Source: Georgenia thermotolerans
Lineage (GTDB): Bacteria > Actinomycetota > Actinomycetes > Actinomycetales > Actinomycetaceae
Length of the DNA stretch: 64,000 bases
Assembly (NCBI RefSeq): GCF_009193185.1
Contig: NZ_VUKF01000001.1
Span: forward strand, 1 to 64,000
Reading direction: 5' to 3'
How positions within the stretch are numbered: the first letter of the stretch is position 1; every line of letters begins with the position of its first letter. The notes beneath the pieces are model-generated. The model did not search any database. It saw only the letters and a list, made by a program, of their open reading frames with translations, and had not been told where the DNA came from. The position numbers and the translations under genes were made by a program. Positions 17,107 through 25,199 of the stretch are shown piece after piece.

Positions 17107-17229
17107 TCAGCGGGTGGGGCGGCGGGTGGCGGGGCGACGGCGCCGGGCGAGCCGGCGGGTCCGGGCGGCCTGGGCCTCGCAGATGAGGTCGCGGGTGCGG
17201 ATGTCGTGAAGGTCCAGCCAGGTGTTCAT
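17107..17229 (-). CDS. small basic protein, 40 residues
   Basis: An ATG-started frame reading MNTWLDLHDIRTRDLICEAQ and then a run of Ala, Arg and Pro residues, ending 11 nt before the ATPase ATG and starting 7 nt after the stop of the HMA-like gene. Tight spacing on both sides supports real translation. It has no recognised domain; the Arg-rich tail suggests binding to nucleic acid or membrane surface. It may also serve translational coupling. Confidence 0.5.
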   Translation of the reverse strand: MNTWLDLHDIRTRDLICEAQAARTRRLARRRRPATRRPTR

Positions 17230-17236
17230 GGGGTCC

Positions 17237-17473
17237 TCAGCTCTCGAAGGTGGCGGCGACGGCGTCGATCGCGGCGGCGACGTCCGCCCGGTCGACGGGG
17301 AGCTCGGTGGTGACGGCGACGCAGCCCGTGGCGGGGTCGGCCTCCACCGCGGCGATGCCGGTGATCCCGGCGATGGCGGCGGTCAGCGCGGCGGCGCGGG
17401 ACCGGTCTGTCATGGCGGGGACGTGGAAGGTCGTGCTGCCCACGAACGAGCGGGGCGTGTGGCGCATCATCAT
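17237..17473 (-). CDS. HMA-fold-like small protein lacking CxxC
   Basis: A 78-residue protein whose beta-alpha-beta pattern (STTFHVPAMTDRSRAAALTA, GITGIAAVEADPATGCVAVT) matches heavy-metal-associated domains, but the metal loop reads AMTDRS instead of MxCxxC. It is therefore unlikely to bind copper in the usual way. The ATG triplet at 17473 has AGGAG 7 nt upstream. It heads the operon with the 40-residue protein and the ABC exporter and might be a regulatory or sensing subunit (inference). Confidence 0.7.
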   Translation of the reverse strand: MMMRHTPRSFVGSTTFHVPAMTDRSRAAALTAAIAGITGIAAVEADPATGCVAVTTELPVDRADVAAAIDAVAATFES

Positions 17474-17642
17474 CGGGGGCTCCTGGGGTGGTTCTCGGGA
17501 CACCACGAGGTTCCCGCCCGGAACGCCGGGGTCGCGCCGGGGAAATTGCCGGGTTCGGGGTGCGGCGGCGCCCGCACCGCGAGGTGGGCACCACCGCATG
17601 GCTTCGGCGGACCAGCTGGACCTCCACCTGTCGCCAGACGCA

Positions 17643-17681
17643 GACGGGGCCGCCGCGTGCCATGCACGCAGCGGCCCCGTC
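17643..17681 (-). terminator. hairpin after the cupin gene
   Basis: An 11-bp stem (17643-17653 with 17671-17681) extends through one mismatch into a further 6-bp stem around CAT. It lies 40 nt past the cupin stop. The rest of 17474-17720 shows nothing else recognisable beyond the ribosome site of the HMA-like gene. Confidence 0.75.
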
Positions 17682-17720
17682 ACCGTCGGGCGGCGAGCGC
17701 CGCACCGCCGGCGGGCGGGC

Positions 17721-18149
17721 CTACCCGGCGCGGTCGCCGGTCAGCTCAGGGTCGGCGAACTGGCTGAGCATGTTCACGTCCATCAGGAACGACTCCGAGC
17801 CGTCCTCGTTCAGGAACGCCGACGGCCCGTCGGCCATCATGATCTGAATGACTTCCTCCTCGAAGAAGAGGGGGCTGTGCACCGCGCCGTCGGGCTCGAT
17901 GACGTAGTCGCCGGTCTTGAAGTCACCCGCCTGCTCGTGGCGACCCGCCCCCTTGATGATGTAGATCTGCGACATGCCGATGTGCCGGTGGGGCGGCAGC
18001 ACCGAGCCCTTCTCGGAACGAATCATGATCGTCCAGGCACCGGTCTCCCGGTCCAGCCGCAGCACCTTGATCCCCACCCCGGGCGCGAGCTCGCGCCACG
18101 GCATCCCATCCGTGGCGATGACGATGCCACCGTCCTTGTCCAGCTCCAT
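17721..18149 (-). CDS. cupin protein, dihydroxyacetophenone-dioxygenase-like
   Basis: A 142-residue single-domain cupin. PPHRHIGMSQIYIIKGAGRH is the first cupin motif with metal-binding His residues, and DGAVHSPLFF the second. It resembles the 2,4'-dihydroxyacetophenone dioxygenase/ChrR-like subgroup, so it could be a ring- or C-C-bond-cleaving dioxygenase or a small-molecule binding protein. GGAGG precedes the ATG by 7 nt. It marks the left edge of the catabolic supercluster and has a relative at 44918-45463. The 255-nt interval upstream has no recognised promoter. Confidence 0.78.
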   Translation of the reverse strand: MELDKDGGIVIATDGMPWRELAPGVGIKVLRLDRETGAWTIMIRSEKGSVLPPHRHIGMSQIYIIKGAGRHEQAGDFKTGDYVIEPDGAVHSPLFFEEEVIQIMMADGPSAFLNEDGSESFLMDVNMLSQFADPELTGDRAG

Positions 18150-18371
18150 TGCTGATCCTCCACACTCGTGTGCGTCGTCGCTGTGACGACCGTTCCGTCG
18201 GGCGTTGCTCCAGCTGGCGCTGGCTCGCGCCCGTGTGCCTGCGCTCCCTGCCGGCGGGAATCGCGTCCTTGCGATGCCGGTGAGGCAGCAGCGTGCGGCG
18301 GGCGGGGTACTCACCCGCTGTGCGTTCGCGACCTCCTTTCCATCGACGGACAACCCTGACGGCGTGGGTAC

Positions 18372-18389
18372 GGACGCGTCGTCGCGTCC
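18372..18389 (-). terminator. hairpin after the xdhC-like gene
   Basis: GGACGCG-TCGT-CGCGTCC lies about 16 nt past the XdhC stop and probably separates it from the cupin transcript. A weaker GTCGTC/GACGAC hairpin lies further toward the cupin gene near 18175-18190. Confidence 0.5.
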
Positions 18390-18404
18390 GCCGACCCGCG
18401 ATCC

Positions 18405-19523
18405 TCAGGCACGGAGCGCCACCGGCGGCTGCTCCCGGTGGATCGGGGTGTCCACGTCGCTCAGGCGCCGGCCGGTGCCGCCCCACCGCAGGGCCACGAT
18501 CTCCCCGGCGATGGACACGGCCGTCTCCTCCGGGGTGTGGGCACCGAGGTCCAGGCCGATGGGCGAGGAGAGCCGGGCGAGCTGCTCCTCGGTGATGCCG
18601 TGCTCGAGGAGCTGCGCATTGCGCTCGACGTGGGTGCGCCTGCTACCCATCACCCCGATGTACGCGGCCGGGCCGTTCAGGGCCTCGACGAGCAGCGGGA
18701 TGTCGAACTTCGGGTCGTGGGTGAGCACGCACAGCACGGTGCGCTCGTCGACCGTGACCGAGCGCAGATACTCGTGCGGCCACTGCACCACGATCTCGTC
18801 CACCTCCGGGAAGCGCGCACGGGTGGCGAAGACCGGCCGGGCGTCGCAGACGGTGACGTGATAGCCGAGGAAGGAGCCCATCCGCGCCACCGCGGCGGCG
18901 AAGTCGATGGCCCCGAAGACGATCATGCGGGGCGCGGGGGCGAAGGACTCCACGAACACCGACAGCTCGTCCATGCGCCGCTCGCCGTGGGCGCCCAGAT
19001 GGACCATCTGGTTGCGGCCGTGCTCGAGCAGGCCGCTGGCGGCGTCGACGATCGCGGCGTCGAGCCGCTCCTCCCCGGTGCCGCCGCGGGCCACGCCGTC
19101 GACAAGCAGCAGGTGCCGTCCCACGAGGTTCCCGTCCTGGCTGACGGCGACCGTCGCCAGCGCCGCGGGCCGCTCGGCGTCGACGGCGGTGAGCAGGTCC
19201 GCCAGGTGGTCCGGCGCGGCAGGGTCCACGCGCTGCACGAACAGCTCGATGGTGCCCCCGCACGTCAGGCCCACCTCGAAGGCATCGTCGTCGCTGACGC
19301 CGTAGCGGACGAGCTGGGGCCGGCCGGTCTCCAGCACCTCCCGGCAGGCCTCGTAGACGGCGCCCTCGACGCACCCGCCGGAGACGCTGCCGACGGCCTC
19401 GCCCGCGACGTTGACAGCCATCGAGGCACCCGGCCCCCGTGGGGAGGACTTCCAGGTACGTACCACGGTCGCGACGGCGAACGGCTCCGTCCAGGACCGG
19501 ATGCTCTCGAGGATGTCACGCAC
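18405..19523 (-). CDS. XdhC/CoxI family molybdenum-hydroxylase maturation protein
   Basis: A 372-residue protein. The N-terminal part has SVSGGCVEGAV, the Cys motif of XdhC-CoxI proteins; the C-terminal part is a Rossmann domain (MIVFGAIDFAAAVA) ending in AYIGVMGSRRTHVERNAQLL. XdhC binds molybdopterin and helps insert sulfurated cofactor into xanthine-dehydrogenase-type enzymes. Its client is most likely the hydroxylase encoded at 36774-40635. The GTG start overlaps the end of the MocA-like gene by 8 nt and has AAGGAG upstream. Confidence 0.9.
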   Translation of the reverse strand: MRDILESIRSWTEPFAVATVVRTWKSSPRGPGASMAVNVAGEAVGSVSGGCVEGAVYEACREVLETGRPQLVRYGVSDDDAFEVGLTCGGTIELFVQRVDPAAPDHLADLLTAVDAERPAALATVAVSQDGNLVGRHLLLVDGVARGGTGEERLDAAIVDAASGLLEHGRNQMVHLGAHGERRMDELSVFVESFAPAPRMIVFGAIDFAAAVARMGSFLGYHVTVCDARPVFATRARFPEVDEIVVQWPHEYLRSVTVDERTVLCVLTHDPKFDIPLLVEALNGPAAYIGVMGSRRTHVERNAQLLEHGITEEQLARLSSPIGLDLGAHTPEETAVSIAGEIVALRWGGTGRRLSDVDTPIHREQPPVALRA

Positions 19524-20124
19524 GGCGTTCGTCTCCTTCGACGTCTGTCTGCGCCAGGGCGCGGGGGTCGTGGGGCCGGCGAGCGGCGCCCACCGGAGGG
19601 GTGTCGATGTCCCGGCCGGTGGCCAGGTCGCCGCACTCGACGGCGAGATGGGCGCGTCCGCGCAGGTACGGGCCGGCGCCGTCGGCGTCCGTCAGGGCGG
19701 CCAGCACCGGGGCGAGGTGGGTGCGTGGCAGGACAACGGGATGCCCGGGGCGGGTGTCGAAGACGGCGCGGGCGAGGCGGTCCCCGGCAGCGGTGAGGAC
19801 GCGCTCGACCACCTCGGGGCCGACGTCCGGGCAGTCGACGACGTGCACCACCACGCGCGCCGGACCGCCGCCTACGGCGGTGAGCCCGGCGCGCAACGAT
19901 GCCCCGATGCCCCGCTCCCAGCCCGCGCAGTGGATCTCCTCCGCCCCCGCGAGGTGCGGTGGGCGGGCCGCGCCGGTGACGACCCGGACGGCGGAGCAGC
20001 CGCCGTCGCGCAGGGCGCCCACCGCGCGCTCGAGCCACCCGGGCACGAGGATCTTGGGCATGCCGTACCGGCTGCCGGCGCCCGCGGCCAGGACGAGGCC
20101 GGCGGTCTCGGCGACGGCGACCAT
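19516..20124 (-). CDS. MocA-like molybdenum cofactor nucleotidyltransferase
   Basis: A 202-residue MobA-like NTP transferase with the nucleotide loop [17 protein letters not shown], the VDCPDVGPE metal motif and PGHPVVLP. Relatives of this type (MocA) attach CMP to molybdopterin to give the cytosine dinucleotide form used by CO-dehydrogenase/aldehyde-oxidase-type hydroxylases. Together with XdhC it should mature the hydroxylase of this cluster. GGAGG precedes the ATG. Promoter and operator 1 (20187-20216) drives it. Confidence 0.82.
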   Translation of the reverse strand: MVAVAETAGLVLAAGAGSRYGMPKILVPGWLERAVGALRDGGCSAVRVVTGAARPPHLAGAEEIHCAGWERGIGASLRAGLTAVGGGPARVVVHVVDCPDVGPEVVERVLTAAGDRLARAVFDTRPGHPVVLPRTHLAPVLAALTDADGAGPYLRGRAHLAVECGDLATGRDIDTPPVGAARRPHDPRALAQTDVEGDERRA

Positions 20125-20186
20125 GGTCCCTCCTGCGGCGCTGGTCGAGGGTGGGCGTGGCCCGAGGGCCGGGCTACGATGACAGG

Positions 20187-20216
20187 ATTCTTGGGGATGA
20201 TTTGATCACATGTCAA
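20187..20216 (-). promoter_or_regulatory. regulon operator 1 with promoter (MocA/XdhC)
   Basis: On the minus strand TTGACATGTGATCAA (20202-20216) supplies the -35 TTGACA; AAGAAT (20187-20192) is the -10 after 18 nt. This is one of six copies of the exact 14-mer TTGACATGTGATCA. The site also sits about 30 nt upstream of divergent moaA. Confidence 0.75.
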
Positions 20217-20246
20217 CCATCAGCCGCGGTGGAACGGAGCTCTCAC

Positions 20247-21299
20247 ATGACGGTGCCGCTCGGTCTGCCTTCCCGCCTGCCACCTGACAGTCTCGGGCGC
20301 CCCCTGCGCGACCTGCGGATCTCGGTCACCGACCGGTGCAACTTCCGCTGCGTGTACTGCATGCCGAAGGAGGTCTTCGGACGCGACTACGCCTTCCTGC
20401 CCAAGAACGAGATCCTCACCTTCGAGGAGATCGCCCGCGTCGCCCGGGTGGCCGTCGCCCATGGGGTGGAGAAGATCCGCCTCACCGGCGGAGAGCCCCT
20501 CCTGCGTCGCGGGATCGAGGAGCTCGTCGCCGCGCTTGCGGAGCTGCGCACCTCGGAGGGTCGCCCCGTCGACGTCGCCCTGACCACCAACGGCTCCGCG
20601 CTCGCCGTCAAGGCGCGCGCCCTGAAGGACGCGGGCCTGTCGCGGGTGAGCGTCTCCCTCGACTCCCTCGACCCGGAGCGGTTCGCCGCGATGAACGACG
20701 TCGACTTCCCGGTCGCCAAGGTCCTGCGCGGCATCGACACCGCGCGCGAGGCCGGCCTCGACCCGGTCAAGGTCAACATGGTGGTCAAGCGCGGGACGAA
20801 CGACGCCGACGTCCTCCCCATGGCCCGGCACTTCAAGGGTACGGGCGTGATCGTGCGGTTCATCGAGTTCATGGACGTCGGCTCGACGAACGGCTGGCGG
20901 ATGGACGAGGTCCTGCCGTCGGCGGAGGTCGTCGCCCGGATCGACGCCGAGCTTCCGCTCGAGCCGGCGGCGCCCAGCTACCGAGGCGAGACCGCCGCCC
21001 GGTGGCGCTACCGCGACGGCGGCGGCGAGATCGGCGTCATCTCCTCCGTCACCGCGGCCTTCTGCAGGACGTGCACCCGCGCCCGCCTCTCCACCGACGG
21101 CAAGCTGTTCACGTGCCTGTTCGCCGAGCGGGGTCAGGACCTTCGCGCCGTCCTCCGCGACCCCTCGCGGACCGATGCCGACCTCGCCGCGACCCTCGGG
21201 GGGATCTGGGCCGCGCGGGAGGACCGATACTCCGAGCTGCGGGCCACCCTGAAGGACCGCCGCGCCGGACGGATCGAGATGTCCTACATCGGCGGGTGA
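20247..21299 (+). CDS. moaA: GTP 3',8-cyclase MoaA
   Basis: A 350-residue radical SAM enzyme that starts molybdenum cofactor synthesis from [11 protein letters not shown] (Cys31, 35, 38) binds the radical SAM cluster; Cys273, Cys276 and Cys290 bind the second, substrate-side cluster; LTGGEPLLR and the C-terminal GG are family hallmarks. Full length. No moaC or other moa genes are nearby, so this copy was probably recruited to boost cofactor supply for the cluster's hydroxylase. It is divergent from the MocA-like gene across operator 1. Confidence 0.95.
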   Translation: MTVPLGLPSRLPPDSLGRPLRDLRISVTDRCNFRCVYCMPKEVFGRDYAFLPKNEILTFEEIARVARVAVAHGVEKIRLTGGEPLLRRGIEELVAALAELRTSEGRPVDVALTTNGSALAVKARALKDAGLSRVSVSLDSLDPERFAAMNDVDFPVAKVLRGIDTAREAGLDPVKVNMVVKRGTNDADVLPMARHFKGTGVIVRFIEFMDVGSTNGWRMDEVLPSAEVVARIDAELPLEPAAPSYRGETAARWRYRDGGGEIGVISSVTAAFCRTCTRARLSTDGKLFTCLFAERGQDLRAVLRDPSRTDADLAATLGGIWAAREDRYSELRATLKDRRAGRIEMSYIGG

Positions 21300-21358
21300 C
21301 CCGCAGGGGCTGACAGGGCGACCGGCTCGGCGACCACGCCTCCGGTCGCACCCCGGCC

Positions 21359-21382
21359 GGCGCCGCGACGCGCCGCGGCGCC
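21359..21382. terminator. hairpin between convergent genes
   Basis: GGCGCCGCG (21359-21367) pairs perfectly with CGCGGCGCC (21374-21382) around ACGCGC, between the moaA stop and the stop of the flavoprotein gene. Confidence 0.6.
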
Positions 21383-21453
21383 GACCGCCACCTCCGCGCC
21401 GGGCAGGGCGCCGCACCCACCCCAGCGGTGCCGGTGCGGGCGCTGACGGCTCC

Positions 21454-23145
21454 TCAGCGCGCGGCCCGGCGACGGGCCCGGCCGCCCGCCGACCGAGCCA
21501 GGCTCGTCGCACCGGCCAGCGCACGCCCGCCAAGGTCCGTCGCACCGGCCAGCGCACGCCCGCCGAGCGTCGTCGGGCGGAGGAGCAGCTCGGCGCACAG
21601 GTACCCGGACAGGGCGTTGGTACCGGCACCCGGCCAGGTCGCGGCCCCCACCTGGTACAGCCCCGGCACGCCGGTGACGTACCCGGAGGCCCCCAGCCAC
21701 GGCCGGAAGAGGAAGTTCTGGGCCACGTGGTGGCTGCCGGCCACGCTGTCCCCGCCGACGAGGTTCGCGTTCGACCGCTCCAGGTCCAGCGGCGAGAGGA
21801 CGGTCCGCGCACGCACCAGCGCGCCGAAGCCGGGCGCGTACGCCTCGATCTTGGCGACCACCCGGTCGGCCACCGCCTCCTTGGCGGCGTCCCAGTCATC
21901 CGCGGTGATCTCGCCGGCGGCGTCACCGCGGATGGTGGAGGGCAGGCTGCGGACCTGGACCCAGACGACCTGCCGGCCGTCGGGGCTGCGACTGGGGTCC
22001 ACCTGGCTGGTCTGGCCGACCACCAGCAGGGGGCTGTCGGGGATCAGGCCCGCGAGCGACTGGGTGTACGTGCGGGCCAGGTCGTCGACGTAGGGCCCGA
22101 CGTGGACATAGGCGAACGAGGCCAGGTCCGGGTGCCCGGACCACGGGATCGGCCCGTCTAGGGCGAGGTGCACCATCATCGTGCCCGGGCCGTAGCTGAA
22201 GCGCCGGGCCTGCTCGCGCTCGGTGGCCGGGACGCCCGGAGCGCCGTCGAGAAGGTCGCCGTACAGGTGCACCGGCGCGGTGCCCGCGACGACGGCGCGG
22301 CGGGCCGCGATGTGCTCGCCGCCGACTACCACGCCGCGGGCGCGGCCGCCCTCGACCACGACGCGCTCGACGCGGGCGCCGGTGCGCACCTCGCCGCCCG
22401 CCTCCTCGACGAGGGCCCCCAGGGCGCGCGGCAGGCTGGAGACGCCGCCCTCGGCGATGGCGATGCCGGCCTCCATGTCCCCGAACGTCTCGACGAAGGG
22501 GAACATGGCGCCGAAGGAGACATCGGGACCGTAGTCCAGGTGCATCCCCCAGGCGGCCAGCAACGACCGCGCCTCCGCCGTGGCGAACCACCGCTCGCCC
22601 AGCTCGCGGGTCGAGCAGGCCAGCAGCTGGGCGAAGGACGCCAGGCGGCGCACGCCGGCCCGCCGGACCGCACCGGCCAGGTGCTGCAGGGCCGCCCGGC
22701 TGGGCAGCCGCGTGCCGTACAGCGGCATCAGGGTGGTCATGAACTCGTGCTGGAGCTCCCGCAGCCGCCGCCAGCCGGCGAGGTCCGCCTCGCTGTGGGC
22801 ACCGAGCTCTCGCTCCGTGCGCGCGGCGTCCTGATAGACGCGCAGGCTCTTCCCGCCCGGGAAGACGCTGGCGTACGGCCGCTCGGAGACGACGGGCCGG
22901 AACCCGGTGCGGGCGAGATCCTCGCGCAGCTCGGCGTAGACGGGGCTGGCCAGGAAGAGGTTGAGGTTCGTCGCGTACAGGTCGTGGACCAGCCCGGGCT
23001 CGGTCACCTCGCCGCTGCGGGTGGCGCCGCCGACGTCGTCGTTGGCCTCCAAGACGACGACGTCCCAGCCGGCCCGGGCGAGGTACAGGGCGGTGACGAG
23101 GCCGTTGTGACCGGCCCCGATGACGACGGCGTCGCAGGTTCGCAC
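21454..23145 (-). CDS. phytoene-desaturase-like FAD oxidoreductase (copy 1)
   Basis: A 563-residue flavoprotein: VVIGAGHNGLVTALYLARAG is the dinucleotide-binding fold, and YQVGAATWPGAGTNALSGY near the C terminus is the second FAD motif of the phytoene desaturase/CrtI-like family. Members catalyse desaturation or oxidation of hydrophobic or ring substrates; the substrate here is unknown. GGAGG stands 8 nt before the GTG at 23145. It is the last gene of the transporter-led operon and a paralogue of 32922-34574. Its C terminus contains an 11-residue duplication. Confidence 0.85.
   Translation of the reverse strand: MRTCDAVVIGAGHNGLVTALYLARAGWDVVVLEANDDVGGATRSGEVTEPGLVHDLYATNLNLFLASPVYAELREDLARTGFRPVVSERPYASVFPGGKSLRVYQDAARTERELGAHSEADLAGWRRLRELQHEFMTTLMPLYGTRLPSRAALQHLAGAVRRAGVRRLASFAQLLACSTRELGERWFATAEARSLLAAWGMHLDYGPDVSFGAMFPFVETFGDMEAGIAIAEGGVSSLPRALGALVEEAGGEVRTGARVERVVVEGGRARGVVVGGEHIAARRAVVAGTAPVHLYGDLLDGAPGVPATEREQARRFSYGPGTMMVHLALDGPIPWSGHPDLASFAYVHVGPYVDDLARTYTQSLAGLIPDSPLLVVGQTSQVDPSRSPDGRQVVWVQVRSLPSTIRGDAAGEITADDWDAAKEAVADRVVAKIEAYAPGFGALVRARTVLSPLDLERSNANLVGGDSVAGSHHVAQNFLFRPWLGASGYVTGVPGLYQVGAATWPGAGTNALSGYLCAELLLRPTTLGGRALAGATDLGGRALAGATSLARSAGGRARRRAAR
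21506..21564 (-). repeat. 33-bp in-frame tandem duplication
   Basis: The block starting GTCGCACCGGCCAGCGCACG at 21506 recurs at 21539. It encodes LGGRALAGAT twice near the end of the flavoprotein, outside the conserved fold. Confidence 0.75.
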
Positions 23146-23171
23146 GGATGATCCTCCGGGTGTTGTAGGGG

Positions 23172-24896
23172 TCAGTTCTCGGGCCGCGGGCGGGTGACGT
23201 GGAACCTGCCGTCGTGGAACAGCAGCGGGTCCCCGCCGGCCCAGGAGTAGCGCTCGACCTGGCCGACGTGGATGTCGTGGTCGCCGGCGTCGTGGACGGC
23301 TACGCGCCGGCACTCGAAGGAGGCGACGGCACCGGCGAGGACCGGCGCGCCGCCGAGCCCGTCGGTGTACTCCACGCCCGCGAACTTCTCGGGTGACCCC
23401 GACACGGAGAACTGGCGCGAGAGGTGGTGCTGGGCGTCGGCGAGGATGTTGACGGCGAAGTGCTCCGCGCCGGCGAAGGCGGGCAGGCTCGTGGCCCGCT
23501 TCGAGGGGCACCACAGAATGAGCGGGGGGTCGATCGAGACGGACGTGAAGGAGTTCGCCGTCATGCCGTGGCACACGCCGTCGGCGTCCCTGGTCGTGAC
23601 CACCGCCACGCCCGTGGCGTACTGGCCGAGGGCGGCGCGGAAGTCGCGGGGGTCCACCGGGCCGCGCGCCTCCGCGACACTGCGGGAGATCAGCTCAGCG
23701 GCGTCGGCCGCCTCGAACCACCAGCGGTACGCGGTGCGGGGGTCCTCGAGGCTGTTCGCCACCGCCTGGGCGACGCCGGGGACCGTCCCGGCCGCGGTGA
23801 GCAGCTTGCGCTGGTGCGCGGTGAGGTCCACGAGGACGGAGTTCGTCCACAGGACCGCCCACTTCGCCCATCCCCGCCAGAATGCCTCGAACGTCCGTCG
23901 CTGCCACCCGGCGTCGAACTCCCGCTCCCCCCGGCGCAGGATGGCGTCGAGGTAGAAGTCCGCTGCGAGGGTGGCGTTGTTTGACGGCTGCGAGGCGATG
24001 GGATCGGTCGCCACGACGGCGGTGCCCAGCCCGAGCACCGTGCGCCCCGACGGCAGGGTGCCCACCGGCTGGCGGACCACGGGCGTGACCCGGCCGCGGG
24101 CGACGGACGTCTCGTCCAGGAGGCGCGCGCCCGCGAAGCGTCCCGCCTGCGAGGGGAAGTGCTCGCCGAGCAGCTCGAGGGTGGTGGCGAGGTGGTCGTC
24201 GGCGTCGGTGACGGCCTCGAGGCGCCGAGCCAGGTCCGTGCCGGGCCGCCCCTCGAACATCATGACCTGGGCGACCCCCCGCTCGGTGAGCATGGGGTAG
24301 TTGAGGAACTCCCCGGCGGCGGGATCGACGGCCAGGTGCAGGGCGGCGCCGGCCGGGTCCGGGGCGACGCCCGTGACGAGGGCGACGGCGAGCACCCGCT
24401 GGGGCGCGGTGAAAGCGGTGCGGGAGTGGTCGGTGGGGAACACCGTGCCTACCTCGCCCTTGCCGGTGGCCACGATCGTGAGGTCGTGGGTGGCCGCCAG
24501 CTCCTCGGTGGCCGCCACGGTCATCGACTCGATCCGCAGCGTCCCTCCCCGCGACTGGAACAGCTCGAGCCAGGCGCTGTACTTCAGGCGCAGGTCGACG
24601 GAGCGCGCCGGCGAGTCGAAGGCGGTGCGCCAGTGCACCGGCTGGGGGCCGGTGAGGGTGAGGTCGAGGTCGCCGATCGTGGGCGCCTCACCCTCCCAGG
24701 TGGGCAGGTCGGAGTTGTCCTCCACCTCGAGCGCGGGAGCGAACAGGCACGAGGTCGCCATGACCGCGCCCGCGCGGATCTCCGCCGGGGCGCGGTCGGT
24801 GACCAGCGAGACCTCGTAGCCGTGGTGCTGGAGACCGAGGGCGAGCTGGATGCCCGCCTGCCCGGCGCCCACGATGGCGATGCGGCGTCCCGTCAC
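23172..24896 (-). CDS. fused flavin monooxygenase and flavin reductase (StyA2B-like)
   Basis: A 574-residue fusion. Residues 1 to about 410 are a group E FAD monooxygenase of the styrene/indole monooxygenase type (RRIAIVGAGQAGIQLALGL; DFYLDAILRRGEREF). Residues about 415-574 are an FMN/FAD reductase domain (FRAALGQYATGVAVVTTRDA, HGMTANSFTSVSIDPP). Such fusions (StyA2B of Rhodococcus) supply their own reduced flavin and epoxidise or hydroxylate styrene- and indole-like rings. The GTG at 24896 is chosen because AGGAGGAGG lies 7 nt before it; an in-frame ATG at 24917 overlaps that site and has none of its own. Confidence 0.88.
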   Translation of the reverse strand: MTGRRIAIVGAGQAGIQLALGLQHHGYEVSLVTDRAPAEIRAGAVMATSCLFAPALEVEDNSDLPTWEGEAPTIGDLDLTLTGPQPVHWRTAFDSPARSVDLRLKYSAWLELFQSRGGTLRIESMTVAATEELAATHDLTIVATGKGEVGTVFPTDHSRTAFTAPQRVLAVALVTGVAPDPAGAALHLAVDPAAGEFLNYPMLTERGVAQVMMFEGRPGTDLARRLEAVTDADDHLATTLELLGEHFPSQAGRFAGARLLDETSVARGRVTPVVRQPVGTLPSGRTVLGLGTAVVATDPIASQPSNNATLAADFYLDAILRRGEREFDAGWQRRTFEAFWRGWAKWAVLWTNSVLVDLTAHQRKLLTAAGTVPGVAQAVANSLEDPRTAYRWWFEAADAAELISRSVAEARGPVDPRDFRAALGQYATGVAVVTTRDADGVCHGMTANSFTSVSIDPPLILWCPSKRATSLPAFAGAEHFAVNILADAQHHLSRQFSVSGSPEKFAGVEYTDGLGGAPVLAGAVASFECRRVAVHDAGDHDIHVGQVERYSWAGGDPLLFHDGRFHVTRPRPEN

Positions 24897-24923
24897 GACC
24901 GGCCTCCTCCTGGGCATGGCGCG

Positions 24924-25130
24924 TCAGTGCCCCTGACCGGCGGCCTGTCGCTCGGCGAGGGTCTCCCCCGCGATCATGAGCTCCGCGGCGGGGACCTCGA
25001 CGATCCAGGCGCGGACCGCCGAGAGCGGGGTCCCGGTGCTCTCCTGCGCCGCGCGGGTGACGGCGGCGAGCAGCTCGCGCTTCTGCTCGTCGCTGCGGCC
25101 GGAGCCCATGGTGATCTGGATGAGGGGCAT
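24924..25130 (-). CDS. 4-oxalocrotonate tautomerase family protein
   Basis: A 68-residue protein beginning MPLIQITMGSGRSDEQKREL; after removal of Met, Pro1 is the catalytic base of this family, which interconverts enol and keto acids in aromatic ring-cleavage pathways. AGGAGG precedes the ATG. It lies between the dehydrogenase and the fused monooxygenase, so it probably handles a dienol or hydroxydienoate intermediate of the same pathway (inference). Confidence 0.85.
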   Translation of the reverse strand: MPLIQITMGSGRSDEQKRELLAAVTRAAQESTGTPLSAVRAWIVEVPAAELMIAGETLAERQAAGQGH

Positions 25131-25199
25131 GTCGTCCTCCTGGTGGTGTCGGTCGCCCGGCGTTGCCGGGCGGGGAACGTGAAGAGTGGCGGCGACGCC

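Noticed and set aside
18150-18404. Possible riboswitch or long leader before the cupin gene
   Set aside because: Some short hairpins can be drawn, but no known riboswitch core was recognised and the interval is also the tail of the XdhC transcript.
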